Below, piece after piece: positions 43,351 through 51,445 of a DNA stretch of 64,000 nt. The notes under the pieces were generated by a model. It made no database searches and was not told where the DNA came from. It saw only the letters and a program-made list of their open reading frames with translations. Position numbers and translations under genes: made by a program. Where the stretch lies: assembly GCA_963582065.1 (NCBI GenBank), contig CAUZRQ010000017.1:5650-69649 (forward strand). Reading direction: 5' to 3'. This DNA is from UBA8437 sp963582065 (lineage in GTDB: Bacteria > Planctomycetota > Planctomycetia > Planctomycetales > Planctomycetaceae). Numbering within the stretch: position 1 is the first letter of the stretch; every line of letters starts with the position of its first letter.

Positions 43351-44220
43351 TCAGGTCGGGTTGGTGGTGGGCAGGGATGCGGGATCCGGGTCTGGGATGT
43401 GGTTCTCGCGGAGAGCAGCAAACAACGCCGCCGTGACCAGGTCGGCGGTTGTGCCGGGGTTGCGTCGGTGCCCGTCGGCTCGCAGCCACCGGTCGAAATT
43501 TCTGAACGCGGAACCGGACTCCGGTCGGTCCGGCCAGCCGCCTTGCAGCACATGCCGTGCTCGCCGTGAGGCTTCGGCGGCAGTGTTGATCCCGCACTTG
43601 CGGACGATCAGGGTGTCGGGCTGCTCGGCGTGGATGGTCAGAGCCAGGCCGACGACCTGTTGTTGCCAGCCGGCGGCGAATGTGGCGGGGTCGAGCGGTT
43701 TCGAGCGACTCCAGGCGAGCACGCGGGCGAATCGATCGGCGTAACACGCGGCCACACTGTCGTGGCCAGCGGCCGCCTGCATGGCCTCGAGCAACCCGAC
43801 GGCTGGCGGCCGCGTGACGTCGTGTTCGGGCACTTCACCCAGTCCGCCGGGGCTCGCCTGCCGGATTGCTGCGAAGACGCAGCTGGCGTCCTGCCGGTCC
43901 AGCCCGTCGATCACATCAGCGATCCCGTGGTCCAGCGAGACATCGCCAGGCACCGCGGCCAATGGGGCCAGCAGCAGGATGATGCCCAGGTTGGTGTTGA
44001 CGTGAGTGACCTCGGCGGTGGCCTCGACGGCGTCGAGAACAACGGGGCCGACACCCCGGCGGGTCGCGGTGGCGAGAATCTCGGCAACGGCCTCGGCCGA
44101 GCGGACCAAGTCGAGGTAGGTCATGTCGGCAAACGCGGCTTCGGGGTGCACGTTGCCGGGTTTGGCGGCTGTTGCTTCGAGCAGACAGGCGGTGCGGATC
44201 TGGTCGGCCAGCGGAGACAT
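43351..44220 (-). CDS. CitG/MdcB-family triphosphoribosyl-dephospho-CoA synthase-like protein
   Basis: ATG 44220 gives 289 residues, beginning 'MSPLADQIRTACLLEATAAKPGNVHPEAAF' as CitG-family proteins do; the longer frame is unlikely. 'HVNTNLGIILLLAPLA' and the late 'NPGTTADLVTAALFAALRE' are family blocks. CitG and MdcB make the prosthetic-group precursor for citrate lyase or malonate decarboxylase, but neither enzyme is in the window. CitG-like proteins without lyase also occur in tetrahydromethanopterin-linked C1 gene sets, known from some planctomycetes, so another substrate is likely. It has no Shine-Dalgarno, and a TACACT element lies nine bases before the ATG. Confidence 0.85.
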   Translation of the reverse strand: MSPLADQIRTACLLEATAAKPGNVHPEAAFADMTYLDLVRSAEAVAEILATATRRGVGPVVLDAVEATAEVTHVNTNLGIILLLAPLAAVPGDVSLDHGIADVIDGLDRQDASCVFAAIRQASPGGLGEVPEHDVTRPPAVGLLEAMQAAAGHDSVAACYADRFARVLAWSRSKPLDPATFAAGWQQQVVGLALTIHAEQPDTLIVRKCGINTAAEASRRARHVLQGGWPDRPESGSAFRNFDRWLRADGHRRNPGTTADLVTAALFAALRENHIPDPDPASLPTTNPT

Positions 44221-44229
44221 CGTGATCAC

Positions 44230-44259
44230 AGTGTATCGCGACCTGCCGTCGATCGTCAG
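44230..44259 (-). promoter_or_regulatory. Possible promoter next to the CitG-like ATG
   Basis: Minus strand CTGACG (44254-44259, 4/6) and TACACT (44230-44235, 4/6), spacing 18. Only nine bases separate the -10 from the ATG, so the transcript would be leaderless or nearly so. Confidence 0.3.
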
Positions 44260-44292
44260 ACGGTTCCCCCCGCTCGGCCGTCGGCGGGTCGC

Positions 44293-44322
44293 TTGACCGT
44301 CCGGGTGACGGGTGCGTAAAAC
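44293..44322 (+). promoter_or_regulatory. Possible promoter for the DapA-family gene
   Basis: TTGACC (44293-44298, 5/6) and TAAAAC (44317-44322, 4/6), spacing 18, about 60 bases before the ATG at 44389, in the divergent gap with the CitG-like gene. Confidence 0.35.
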
Positions 44323-44388
44323 GCAGGAGATTGTTCGGGGGCGGCTTGCACCGGATCGGTCAACCGACAACCAACAACGGATGAAGCC

Positions 44389-45333
44389 ATGACCTCCGGA
44401 TATGACAGCAGCCTGTTGCGGACAGTCCACCTGGTCCCGTTGACGGCCTACGACACCGAGGGTCGGATCAACGCCGACGTGCAGTCGGCTCATGTCGAGT
44501 CGATGTACGGCGCAGGGATGCGGGTCTATCTGCCAGCGGCCGGAACCAGCGAGTTCCAGAACCTGTCAGCCGACGAGGTGGTCGAACTGGTACGGATCAC
44601 CCGCGAGGCATCGGGGCCGGACGCTCAGATTTTCGCCCCGGTCGGGCTGCAGGTCGGGCACGCAACCGAGATCGGGCAGAGGTCGATGGATGCGGGGGCC
44701 GACGGGATCATGTTCATGCCGTTCGTGCATCCCTACATGAGCGATGCCGGGGCACGGGACTATTACCTGCAGGTGATCGACGCGGTGGAGGCTCCGACAC
44801 TTGTTTACCGCAAGGGGCCGATTCCGACCGACGAGTTGCTGCTGGATCTGGCCGACGACCCACGAGTGGTCGGGATCAAGTACGCGGTCAACGAGATGCA
44901 CGGGTTCCGCACGACGGTGTTGGCCGATGCTGGTCGGATCGAGTGGTTGTGCGGTTCGGCCGAGCGGTTCGCTCCGTTCTACATGCTGGTCGGAGCGTCG
45001 GGTTACACGACCGGAGCCGGCAACCTGGCACCTCACGTCACACTGGCGATGCACGCGGCACTGACCGCCGGCGAATACGACGAGGCTTTGAGGTTGCAGC
45101 AGGTGCTTTTGCCGATCGAGGATTTTCGAGCCCGGGCAGGCGACAGCTACAACGTCTCGATGCTCAAGTACGCGATGAAACTGGTCGGGGCCGATTTCGG
45201 TCCTCCGCGGGCGCCCCAGCGTCAGCTGACCGACGGAGAACGCGGCGAGATCGATCTCCTGATGGGTCCGATCCTGGAGGTCGAGGCGAGCATGCGGTCC
45301 GAACTGGTCAGCGTGGGGCTGACCAGTTCGTGA
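44389..45333 (+). CDS. DapA/DHDPS-family lyase or aldolase
   Basis: 314 residues of TIM-barrel. Class I aldolase features are visible: the GTSEF oxoacid-binding turn (residues 52-56), Tyr140 in VYRKGP and the Schiff-base Lys164 in GIKYAV. The canonical DapA GTTGE is altered, and the sequence lacks other DHDPS hallmarks. A sugar-acid dehydratase or N-acetylneuraminate-lyase-like activity is therefore as likely as dihydrodipicolinate synthesis. It is divergent from the CitG-like gene and ends 26 bases from ppdK's stop. No Shine-Dalgarno stands out before the ATG. Confidence 0.88.
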   Translation: MTSGYDSSLLRTVHLVPLTAYDTEGRINADVQSAHVESMYGAGMRVYLPAAGTSEFQNLSADEVVELVRITREASGPDAQIFAPVGLQVGHATEIGQRSMDAGADGIMFMPFVHPYMSDAGARDYYLQVIDAVEAPTLVYRKGPIPTDELLLDLADDPRVVGIKYAVNEMHGFRTTVLADAGRIEWLCGSAERFAPFYMLVGASGYTTGAGNLAPHVTLAMHAALTAGEYDEALRLQQVLLPIEDFRARAGDSYNVSMLKYAMKLVGADFGPPRAPQRQLTDGERGEIDLLMGPILEVEASMRSELVSVGLTSS

Positions 45334-45359
45334 TCGAAAGGAAGGCGGCCCGTCTCGAG

Positions 45360-48101
45360 TCAGGCCGAGGCCAGGGCCTCCTGGGCGGCGGCCAGCCGGG
45401 CGATGGGCACTCGGTAGGGTGAGCAGCTGACGTAGTTCAGCCCGGCGCGGTGGAAGAACATCACGCTGGCCGGATCACCACCGTGTTCGCCACATATGCC
45501 GATCTTCAGCCCGCTGCGGGTCGACCGTCCCCCGGCCACTCCCAGTTCGATCAGCCGTCCCACCCCGCCTTGGTCGATCGATTGGAACGGGTCGTGCGGC
45601 ACGATGTCGTTCTCGCGATAGTGCCCGATGAAACCGCCGTAGTCGTCACGGCTCATCCCCAGGCAGGTCTGCGTCAGGTCGTTCGTGCCGAAGCTGAAGA
45701 ACTCGGCCGTTTCGGCGATCTCGTCGCTCCGCAGCGCGGCCCGAGGCACCTCGATCATGGTCCCGATCTGGTATGAGATCGTGGTGCCGGTTTCGGCGAA
45801 GACGGCTTCGGCGGCTTCACGAACGATCGCCGACTGGTTGTCGATTTCGGTCTGGAACCCCACCAGCGGCACCATCACCTCCGGGTGCACCACGGTCCCT
45901 TCGGCCTGCACCTCGACCGCCGCTTCCATGATCGCCCGGGCCTGCATCGCCGTGATCTCGGGGAAGACGATCCCCAGTCGGCAGCCCCGGTGTCCGAGCA
46001 TCGGGTTCTCTTCGTGCAGCTCGGCGGTCCGCGAGCGGACCTCTTCGACCGAGATGTCCAGTCGAGCGGCGAGCTTTTCGGCCAGGTCGGGTTGTTCTTC
46101 GAGGTGGCGTTCCGAGAGAAACTCGTGGAGCGGGGGATCGAGCAGCCGGATGGTGACCGGTCGACCGTCCATCGCCCGAAACAGGCCAGCGAAATCCGTT
46201 CGCTGGAACGGCAACAGCTGGTTGACCGCGTGCTGGCGGATCACCGGATCGCGGGCCAGGATCATCTCGCGGATCTCGTCGAGGTGGCTGAAGAACATGT
46301 GTTCGGTGCGGCACAGCCCGATGCCCTCGGCTCCGAACGCAACCGCCTCGATCGCCTGATCGGGCTGGTCGGCGTTGGTGCGGACACCCAGCTGTCGGTG
46401 CTCGTCGACCCAGTCCATCAGCTGAGCGAATCGCTGGTAGACCTCGGAATCCTCCGGGGCCAGGGTCTTGTGAATCAGAACGTCGACGACCTCGCTCGGC
46501 TTGGTTGTCACCTGACCGCTGTACACCTCGCCTGTGAATCCGTCGATGCTGATCCAATCGCCGGTGTCGAGTACGGTGTCGCCGACCGAGATGGTGCCGG
46601 CCTCGTAGTCGACGTTGAGTTCGTTGCAGCCGACGATGCAGGTCTTGCCCATCTGGCGGCTGACCAGCGCGGCGTGAGAGCTGGCTCCGCCGAAAGCGGT
46701 GAGGATGCCCTGGGCGACCCGCATCCCGCGGAGATCCTCGGGGCTGGTTTCGCGGCGGACGAGAATCAGCGGTTCGTCCGGGTGTTCGTTGTAGAGCCGC
46801 TCGGCCTCTTTGGCGGTCAGGCAGATGTGTCCCGATGCGGCACCGGGGCCGGCATTGATCCCCTTGGCCAGCAGACGTCCCGCCGCCTGGGCCTCGGCCT
46901 TTCCGTCCGGATCAAACACCGGCTGGAGGAGCTGGTCGAGATCGTCGGCGGGGATACGTCGTTTTTCGAGAGCCTGCTTGGGCGTGATCAGCCCCTCGTT
47001 GACCAGGTCGACGGCGATTCGCACCGCGGCAAAACCGGTCCGCTTAGCGTTGCGGGTCTGCAGCAGCCAGACGCGGCCTTTCTGCACGGTGAACTCGATG
47101 TCTTGAACTTCCTTGTAGTGGTTTTCGAGTGTCTTGCCGATCGTCTCGAGCTGTTTGTAGACCTCGGGCATCTCGTCCTTCAATGACGTCTCGATTCGCT
47201 TCGGCGTGCGGATGCCAGCCACGACGTCTTCGCCCTGGGCGTTCATCAGGTAGTCCCCGTTGAAGCCGGGTGCGCCCATCGAGCAGTCCCGGGTCAGTCC
47301 GACGCCGGTCGCGCAGTCGTCGCCGAGATTGCCGAAGACCATGGCCTGGACGTTGCAGGCGGTGCCCCAACTGTGGGGAATGCCGTAGTCGCGGCGATAG
47401 ACCACCGCTCGGTCGTTGTTCCAGCTGCCGAAGACGGCTCCGATCGCAGCCCAGATCTGGTCGATCGGTTGGTCGGGGAAGTCCTGGCCGGTCCGCGACT
47501 TGACCTCGGTCTTGAACTCGGTGACGAGTTCTTTGAGTTGTTCGGCCGTGAGGTCCGAATCGTACTGGACACCGGCGGCTTCCTTCTTGGCCTGCAGCAA
47601 CGCTTCAAATGGATCGTGGTACTCGCCCTCGCGAGCCCGCACCTCGAGCACCACGTCACCGAACATCTGGATGAACCGGCGGTAGCTGTCCCAGGCGAAT
47701 GTCTCGTTGCCGGAGTGTTCGGCGAGGGCCTGGACCGACTGCTCGTTGAGGCCGATGTTGAGCACCGTGTCCATCATGCCCGGCATCGATTCTCGGGCAC
47801 CGGAGCGGCAGGAGACGAGCAGCGGGTTGTCCTTGGAACCCAGTTCCGCTCCCATCACCTTCTCGACCTGCTTCAGCGCCTCGTCGACCTGCTCGCGGAG
47901 CCCCTCGGGATAGGTTCCGTCGTTGTCGCTGTAGTGATTGCAGATCTCGGTTGGGATCGTGAAACCGGCCGGAACCTGCACTCCGATTCGGGTCATTTCG
48001 GCGAGGTTGGCTCCTTTACCACCGAGTGAGTCCTTCATCTCAGCCGAACCGTCGGCCTCGCCACCACCAAAAAAATAGACGTACTTGGGGGCATCAACCA
48101 T
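45360..48101 (-). CDS. ppdK: Pyruvate, phosphate dikinase
   Basis: 913 residues, the usual bacterial length. The N-terminal ATP-grasp part is complete ('KGANLAEMTRIGVQVPAGFTI', 'LLVSCRSGARESMPGMMDTVLNIGLN'). The phosphohistidine domain reads GGASSHAALVSRQMGK with the catalytic His; the usual preceding Thr is Ser. The C-terminal PEP-utilising barrel includes 'IGLCRTEHMFF' and 'GICGEHGGDPASVMFFHRAGLNYVSCSPYRV'. It interconverts pyruvate, ATP and Pi with PEP, AMP and PPi, in gluconeogenesis or PPi-linked glycolysis. A well-matched promoter lies upstream. Confidence 0.96.
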   Translation of the reverse strand: MVDAPKYVYFFGGGEADGSAEMKDSLGGKGANLAEMTRIGVQVPAGFTIPTEICNHYSDNDGTYPEGLREQVDEALKQVEKVMGAELGSKDNPLLVSCRSGARESMPGMMDTVLNIGLNEQSVQALAEHSGNETFAWDSYRRFIQMFGDVVLEVRAREGEYHDPFEALLQAKKEAAGVQYDSDLTAEQLKELVTEFKTEVKSRTGQDFPDQPIDQIWAAIGAVFGSWNNDRAVVYRRDYGIPHSWGTACNVQAMVFGNLGDDCATGVGLTRDCSMGAPGFNGDYLMNAQGEDVVAGIRTPKRIETSLKDEMPEVYKQLETIGKTLENHYKEVQDIEFTVQKGRVWLLQTRNAKRTGFAAVRIAVDLVNEGLITPKQALEKRRIPADDLDQLLQPVFDPDGKAEAQAAGRLLAKGINAGPGAASGHICLTAKEAERLYNEHPDEPLILVRRETSPEDLRGMRVAQGILTAFGGASSHAALVSRQMGKTCIVGCNELNVDYEAGTISVGDTVLDTGDWISIDGFTGEVYSGQVTTKPSEVVDVLIHKTLAPEDSEVYQRFAQLMDWVDEHRQLGVRTNADQPDQAIEAVAFGAEGIGLCRTEHMFFSHLDEIREMILARDPVIRQHAVNQLLPFQRTDFAGLFRAMDGRPVTIRLLDPPLHEFLSERHLEEQPDLAEKLAARLDISVEEVRSRTAELHEENPMLGHRGCRLGIVFPEITAMQARAIMEAAVEVQAEGTVVHPEVMVPLVGFQTEIDNQSAIVREAAEAVFAETGTTISYQIGTMIEVPRAALRSDEIAETAEFFSFGTNDLTQTCLGMSRDDYGGFIGHYRENDIVPHDPFQSIDQGGVGRLIELGVAGGRSTRSGLKIGICGEHGGDPASVMFFHRAGLNYVSCSPYRVPIARLAAAQEALASA

Positions 48102-48143
48102 GGGCTCGTGGCCTGCTCGAAAATGCGGAAATGCAAGCCGTCC

Positions 48144-48172
48144 ACGCTAGCAGCCGTCCAGATAAGCGTCAA
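48144..48172 (-). promoter_or_regulatory. Sigma70-like promoter for ppdK
   Basis: Minus strand TTGACG (48167-48172, 5/6) and TAGCGT (48144-48149) are spaced 17 bases; the predicted leader to the ATG at 48101 is about 36 bases. This is the best promoter match in the window. Confidence 0.5.
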
Positions 48173-48220
48173 GAACCGTCGTCGGCGTCGGTCCGGAGGT
48201 GTCGATCTGGCGAGAGAAAC

Positions 48221-48248
48221 TTGACTTGCGTCTCGGTGGCCTGAGAAT
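48221..48248 (+). promoter_or_regulatory. Possible promoter for the FHA gene
   Basis: TTGACT (48221-48226, 5/6) and GAGAAT (48243-48248, 4/6), spacing 16. Transcription would start near 48256, which favours the ATG at 48275 over the in-frame TTG at 48248. Confidence 0.35.
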
Positions 48249-48274
48249 TGAACGGGGGGGAGTTCTTGGTAACC

Positions 48275-48694
48275 ATGCAAGCATGTCTCGTATCTGCAGA
48301 CGGTCAGACGACCATTGCGCTCAAGAACGACATCACCGTCGTCGGTCGGAAGCAGGGCGTGTGCGACGTGTTTCTGGATCGAGGCAACGTGTCGAAGCTG
48401 CATTGCCTGATCATCAAGACCGACGGACTGCTGCTGGTTCGGGACCTGGGCAGTACCAACGGGACGCTGGTCAACGGTCAGAGGGTCAGTCGCGGGGCAC
48501 TGCTGCCTGGAGACGAACTGTCGTTTGCCAGCCTGACCTTCCAGGTCCAGTTCGGTGCCGCAATGTCCGAGTCGGTACCGGCCGAGCGGACCGAGGCGAT
48601 GCCGGTGGTGCCGGACCCGGGGATCGTTGAAGCCGTCGCCGAGGATGCCGCTTCGTCGGACAGCTTCGACGAGTTTCCGGTGCCCGAGTTGTAG
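48275..48694 (+). CDS. Single FHA-domain protein
   Basis: 139 residues from ATG 48275; a GGGGGGGAG tract lies about 12 bases upstream. The FHA core (about 1-100) has all the phosphothreonine-binding residues: Gly-Arg (VVGRK, Arg25), SKLH (Ser40/His43) and STNGT (Asn62). A short acidic/Pro tail follows. FHA proteins read Ser/Thr phosphorylation; no kinase lies nearby, though a PP2C phosphatase is encoded at 56211-56966. It is divergent from ppdK. Confidence 0.88.
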   Translation: MQACLVSADGQTTIALKNDITVVGRKQGVCDVFLDRGNVSKLHCLIIKTDGLLLVRDLGSTNGTLVNGQRVSRGALLPGDELSFASLTFQVQFGAAMSESVPAERTEAMPVVPDPGIVEAVAEDAASSDSFDEFPVPEL

Positions 48695-48748
48695 GGGCGG
48701 CATGCGGGCGGAGAGGGAATCCCGGTAGGTGTTCCGCTCGGGGCCGGG

Positions 48749-49657
48749 TCAGGAAGCGATCCGCAGCCGGAGTTCGTCGGCATTGAGTGCGACGATGGTG
48801 ATGCCGAGTCGATCGGCCAGCGTGATGACGTCGTCGGCATCGAGCAGGATCGTCTGTTGGCTTTCGATGGCCAGCACGCGTCCGCCCGCCTCGTGCATCG
48901 TCTGGATGGTGTCGAGTCCGATGGTGGGAACATCGAAGCGGCGGTCCTGCTGGGGCTTGGCGACCTTGACGACGGTGAAGCCGCCTCGTCGACACAGCGT
49001 GCCACTTCTTTGGATCGCCTGGTCGGTACCCTCGATCGCCTCGATCGCGATCACCGCGGTGTCATTGACGATGACTGTCTGACCGACATCAAGCCGTCCC
49101 ATCTCCTTGGCGATGTGCCAACCGAACTTGATGTCTCGCCATTGTGCCGCGGAGGGTTTGCGGCGGGTCAGGAAACCGTGGTTCACGAGAAGCTCCGGGC
49201 AGAAGTCGAGTGCCGAATGGAAGCGGATACCGTCACGGTCGAATTCACGGATGATGGCCAGCAGGATGGTGTCGTCGGTCTTGTTGGCCTTGGCGTAGCG
49301 GAACCACATGTGGAGCGTCCGCCAGTCGGGCAGCAGCCTGAGAATGCGGGCCGGCTTGAAGAGCTCGGTCTTCTCGATCTTGCCGGCCATCACCACGTCG
49401 TGGATTCGAGCTCGTTTGAGCAGACGGATGGCCCTGCCGAGCCGGCCCAGTCCAGCGGTGGCGAAGTAGTCGCACGAATCGGCCAGCTCGTTTGAGACCA
49501 TTCCCTGGACACCGACCGCGAAGACCTTCAGTCCCTGGAGGCGGGCGGCCTGCGCGAAGGTGATCGGAAACCGTCCGGCTCCGGCCAGGAGTCCGATCCA
49601 GCCGTTCGCGGCCGTCGTCGGGGCGGTGAGATGGTTGGCTTGCGAATCGAGAGTCAT
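48749..49657 (-). CDS. lpxI: UDP-2,3-diacylglucosamine pyrophosphatase LpxI
   Basis: 302 residues. LpxI is the alternative to LpxH in lipid A synthesis, cleaving UDP-2,3-diacylglucosamine to lipid X and UMP at the inner face of the membrane. Family features: an N-terminal 'IGLLAGAGRFPI' nucleotide-binding strand, 'DVVMAGKIEKTELFKP', and the C-terminal domain with 'VNDTAVIAIEAIEGTDQAI' and 'KPQQDRRFDVPTIGLDTI'. Its ATG (49657-49655) overlaps the lpxD TGA (49656-49654) as ATGA, giving a coupled lpxD-lpxI operon. Confidence 0.93.
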   Translation of the reverse strand: MTLDSQANHLTAPTTAANGWIGLLAGAGRFPITFAQAARLQGLKVFAVGVQGMVSNELADSCDYFATAGLGRLGRAIRLLKRARIHDVVMAGKIEKTELFKPARILRLLPDWRTLHMWFRYAKANKTDDTILLAIIREFDRDGIRFHSALDFCPELLVNHGFLTRRKPSAAQWRDIKFGWHIAKEMGRLDVGQTVIVNDTAVIAIEAIEGTDQAIQRSGTLCRRGGFTVVKVAKPQQDRRFDVPTIGLDTIQTMHEAGGRVLAIESQQTILLDADDVITLADRLGITIVALNADELRLRIAS

Positions 49658-50805
49658 GCCGCGTGTGGGTTGATCTGTGGGGGCTGCTGGGAATCGCGAT
49701 CGCTGTCGAGTTCGGCTTCGAGTTGGTCGATTCGTTTGACCAGTTTCTTGACAGTCTTGAGCAGTTCGGGCAGCCGTTTCTGGGCGATCAGGATTCTCAG
49801 TTGTTCGGATTCGGGGCCGGCGGGATAGCCGAGTTGTGTTTCGCCGGCGGGAATGTTGCGAACGACGGCTGCCTTGGCCGCCACCGACGCACCGGTTCCG
49901 ATGGTCAGGTGATCGGACACTCCGACCTGTCCGCCGAAACGGACGTAGGCACCGGTGGTTGTGCTGCCGGCGATGCCGACCTGCGAGGCGAAGGCGTTGT
50001 GGGGGCCGATGCGGCAGTTGTGCCCCACCATGACCTGGTCGTCGATCTTGGTCCCGGTGCCGATCACCGTGGCATCGATCATGCCCCGGTCGATGGTCGC
50101 CCCGGCTCCGATCTCGACATCGTCTTCCAGCGAGACACTGCCGTAGTGCAGGATCTTGATGAACTCACCCTCGGGAGTGCTGTCGGTTGCGGCGAAACGA
50201 TACCCGAAGCCGTCGGCTCCGATGACCGCGTTGGCATGGATGATGACCCGGTTGCCGATGGTGGTCTCGGAGTAGATCACGGTGCCGGGATGGATCACGA
50301 CATCGTCACCCAGTCGACAGTCGTTGCCGATGACCGCACCGGGGTGAACATCGCATCGGGCGCCCAGGGTGACCCGGTCCCCGATCGTTGCTCCCGGGTG
50401 GATGTTGGTTGCCTCGCCGACGGCCAGGTCGTCTCCGACACAGGCTCTCTCGGAGACCCCGATGTTGGTGCGTGGGGGGGCCGGGTGGAAGATGGAGAGG
50501 ATTTCGAAGAACGCGGCCTGGGCGTCGTCGACGACCAGGCGTACCACGTCGGGCATCCGGTCGCGGGCCGTGGCCAGGCACGATTCATCGACGACCACGG
50601 TTCCGGCACGGCTACTGGAGATGTCGCAGTCGGCGGCACTCGCAGCGAGAAAGCTGACCTGGTCGGGAGTGGCGGTGGCAAGCCGCGCGGGGGAACCGAT
50701 CGGACGGATAGGGTCGCCCTCGAGCGTGGCACCGAGTTGACGGGCCAGTTGGTGAGCCGGGATGAAGGCGATCTGGGGGGGCGAGGAACACAAGTCGGGC
50801 GACAT
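49654..50805 (-). CDS. lpxD: UDP-3-O-acylglucosamine N-acyltransferase LpxD
   Basis: ATG 50805 with AAGGA ten bases upstream; 383 residues. An N-terminal uridine-binding domain (about 10-110) precedes a left-handed beta-helix of hexapeptide repeats (about 120-310). The repeats include 'NIHPGATIGDRVTLGARCDVHPGAVIG' and the active-site region 'FGYRF...IKILHYGSVSLEDDVEIGAGATIDRG', with the catalytic His in the HNCRIG segment. A short coiled C-terminus (about 335-370) assists trimerisation. It adds the N-linked acyl chain in lipid A synthesis. It is the first gene of the lpxD-lpxI pair. Confidence 0.94.
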   Translation of the reverse strand: MSPDLCSSPPQIAFIPAHQLARQLGATLEGDPIRPIGSPARLATATPDQVSFLAASAADCDISSSRAGTVVVDESCLATARDRMPDVVRLVVDDAQAAFFEILSIFHPAPPRTNIGVSERACVGDDLAVGEATNIHPGATIGDRVTLGARCDVHPGAVIGNDCRLGDDVVIHPGTVIYSETTIGNRVIIHANAVIGADGFGYRFAATDSTPEGEFIKILHYGSVSLEDDVEIGAGATIDRGMIDATVIGTGTKIDDQVMVGHNCRIGPHNAFASQVGIAGSTTTGAYVRFGGQVGVSDHLTIGTGASVAAKAAVVRNIPAGETQLGYPAGPESEQLRILIAQKRLPELLKTVKKLVKRIDQLEAELDSDRDSQQPPQINPHAA

Positions 50806-50980
50806 GGAGCGGCGTCCTTTCCGACTCCAAGGATGGCGTGATCGGGCCCCGGGCAATCCTTCGCCCAGCAGCCTCGACGAGGTTTTTACCCGAGATGTGT
50901 GCCGAGAAGCAATCCCTGTTACCGGACGAACCACGGGCCGGACGGCCACGCCAATGCGGTGGGCGGAGCAGCGGACGGCT

Positions 50981-50998
50981 GTTAGACTCTAACCGGTT
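50981..50998. promoter_or_regulatory. Overlapping palindromes upstream of aroH
   Basis: GTTAG-act-CTAAC (50981-50993) overlaps the perfect eight-base palindrome AACCGGTT (50991-50998) in the 254-base divergent gap between lpxD and aroH. This gap probably holds both promoters. The TAGACT inside could be a -10 for aroH. Nothing else structured was seen in the gap. Confidence 0.3.
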
Positions 50999-51059
50999 CC
51001 CGCGTGGGCCGGGGTGTGGCTGCCGCGTGGAGTGGCATCGAGGATTGGGTACCGGTGAG

Positions 51060-51434
51060 ATGACTACGGTCCGAGGCATTCGCGGAGCAACGACGGTTGC
51101 CGCCGACGAGACGGAGCAGGTTCTGTCAGCCACCGGCGAGTTGCTCGAGGCGATTATCGAGTCGAACGGCCTGGCGGATTTCGACGAGATCGTCTCGGCG
51201 ATCTTTACGACCACCTCCGACCTGAACTCGACATTTCCGGCCGAAGCGGCTCGGGCACTGGGCATGCACCAGGTGCCTTTGCTGTGCGCGTCGGAGATTC
51301 CGGTTCCCAGCAGCATGCCGCGGTGCATCCGTGTCCTGTTGCACGTGAACACGAGCAAGCCGCAGTCGGAGATCGTTCACGTGTACCTGCGAGACGCCCA
51401 GAGGCTGCGGCCGGACGTGATGAGTGCCCAGTAG
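51060..51434 (+). CDS. aroH: Monofunctional chorismate mutase, AroH class
   Basis: ATG 51060 gives 124 residues, the AroH length; the earlier open frame is spurious. By comparison with the Bacillus enzyme, the catalytic set is complete: the Arg of 'RGIRGATTV' (Arg8), the FPA Phe, the Glu in 'CASEIPV', the Arg in 'CIRVLL', the Tyr in 'HVYL' and the Arg in 'LRPD'. It converts chorismate to prephenate, the substrate of TyrA (19254-20120). GGTGAG directly abuts the ATG, so the ribosome site is weak. Confidence 0.94.
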   Translation: MTTVRGIRGATTVAADETEQVLSATGELLEAIIESNGLADFDEIVSAIFTTTSDLNSTFPAEAARALGMHQVPLLCASEIPVPSSMPRCIRVLLHVNTSKPQSEIVHVYLRDAQRLRPDVMSAQ

Positions 51435-51445
51435 GACGATGGTGG

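Noticed and set aside
43250..43747. 166-residue extension of the DUF1598-like protein
   Set aside because: It is Arg/Pro-rich and overlaps the CitG-like gene; the start at 43249 has a ribosome site and signal peptide.
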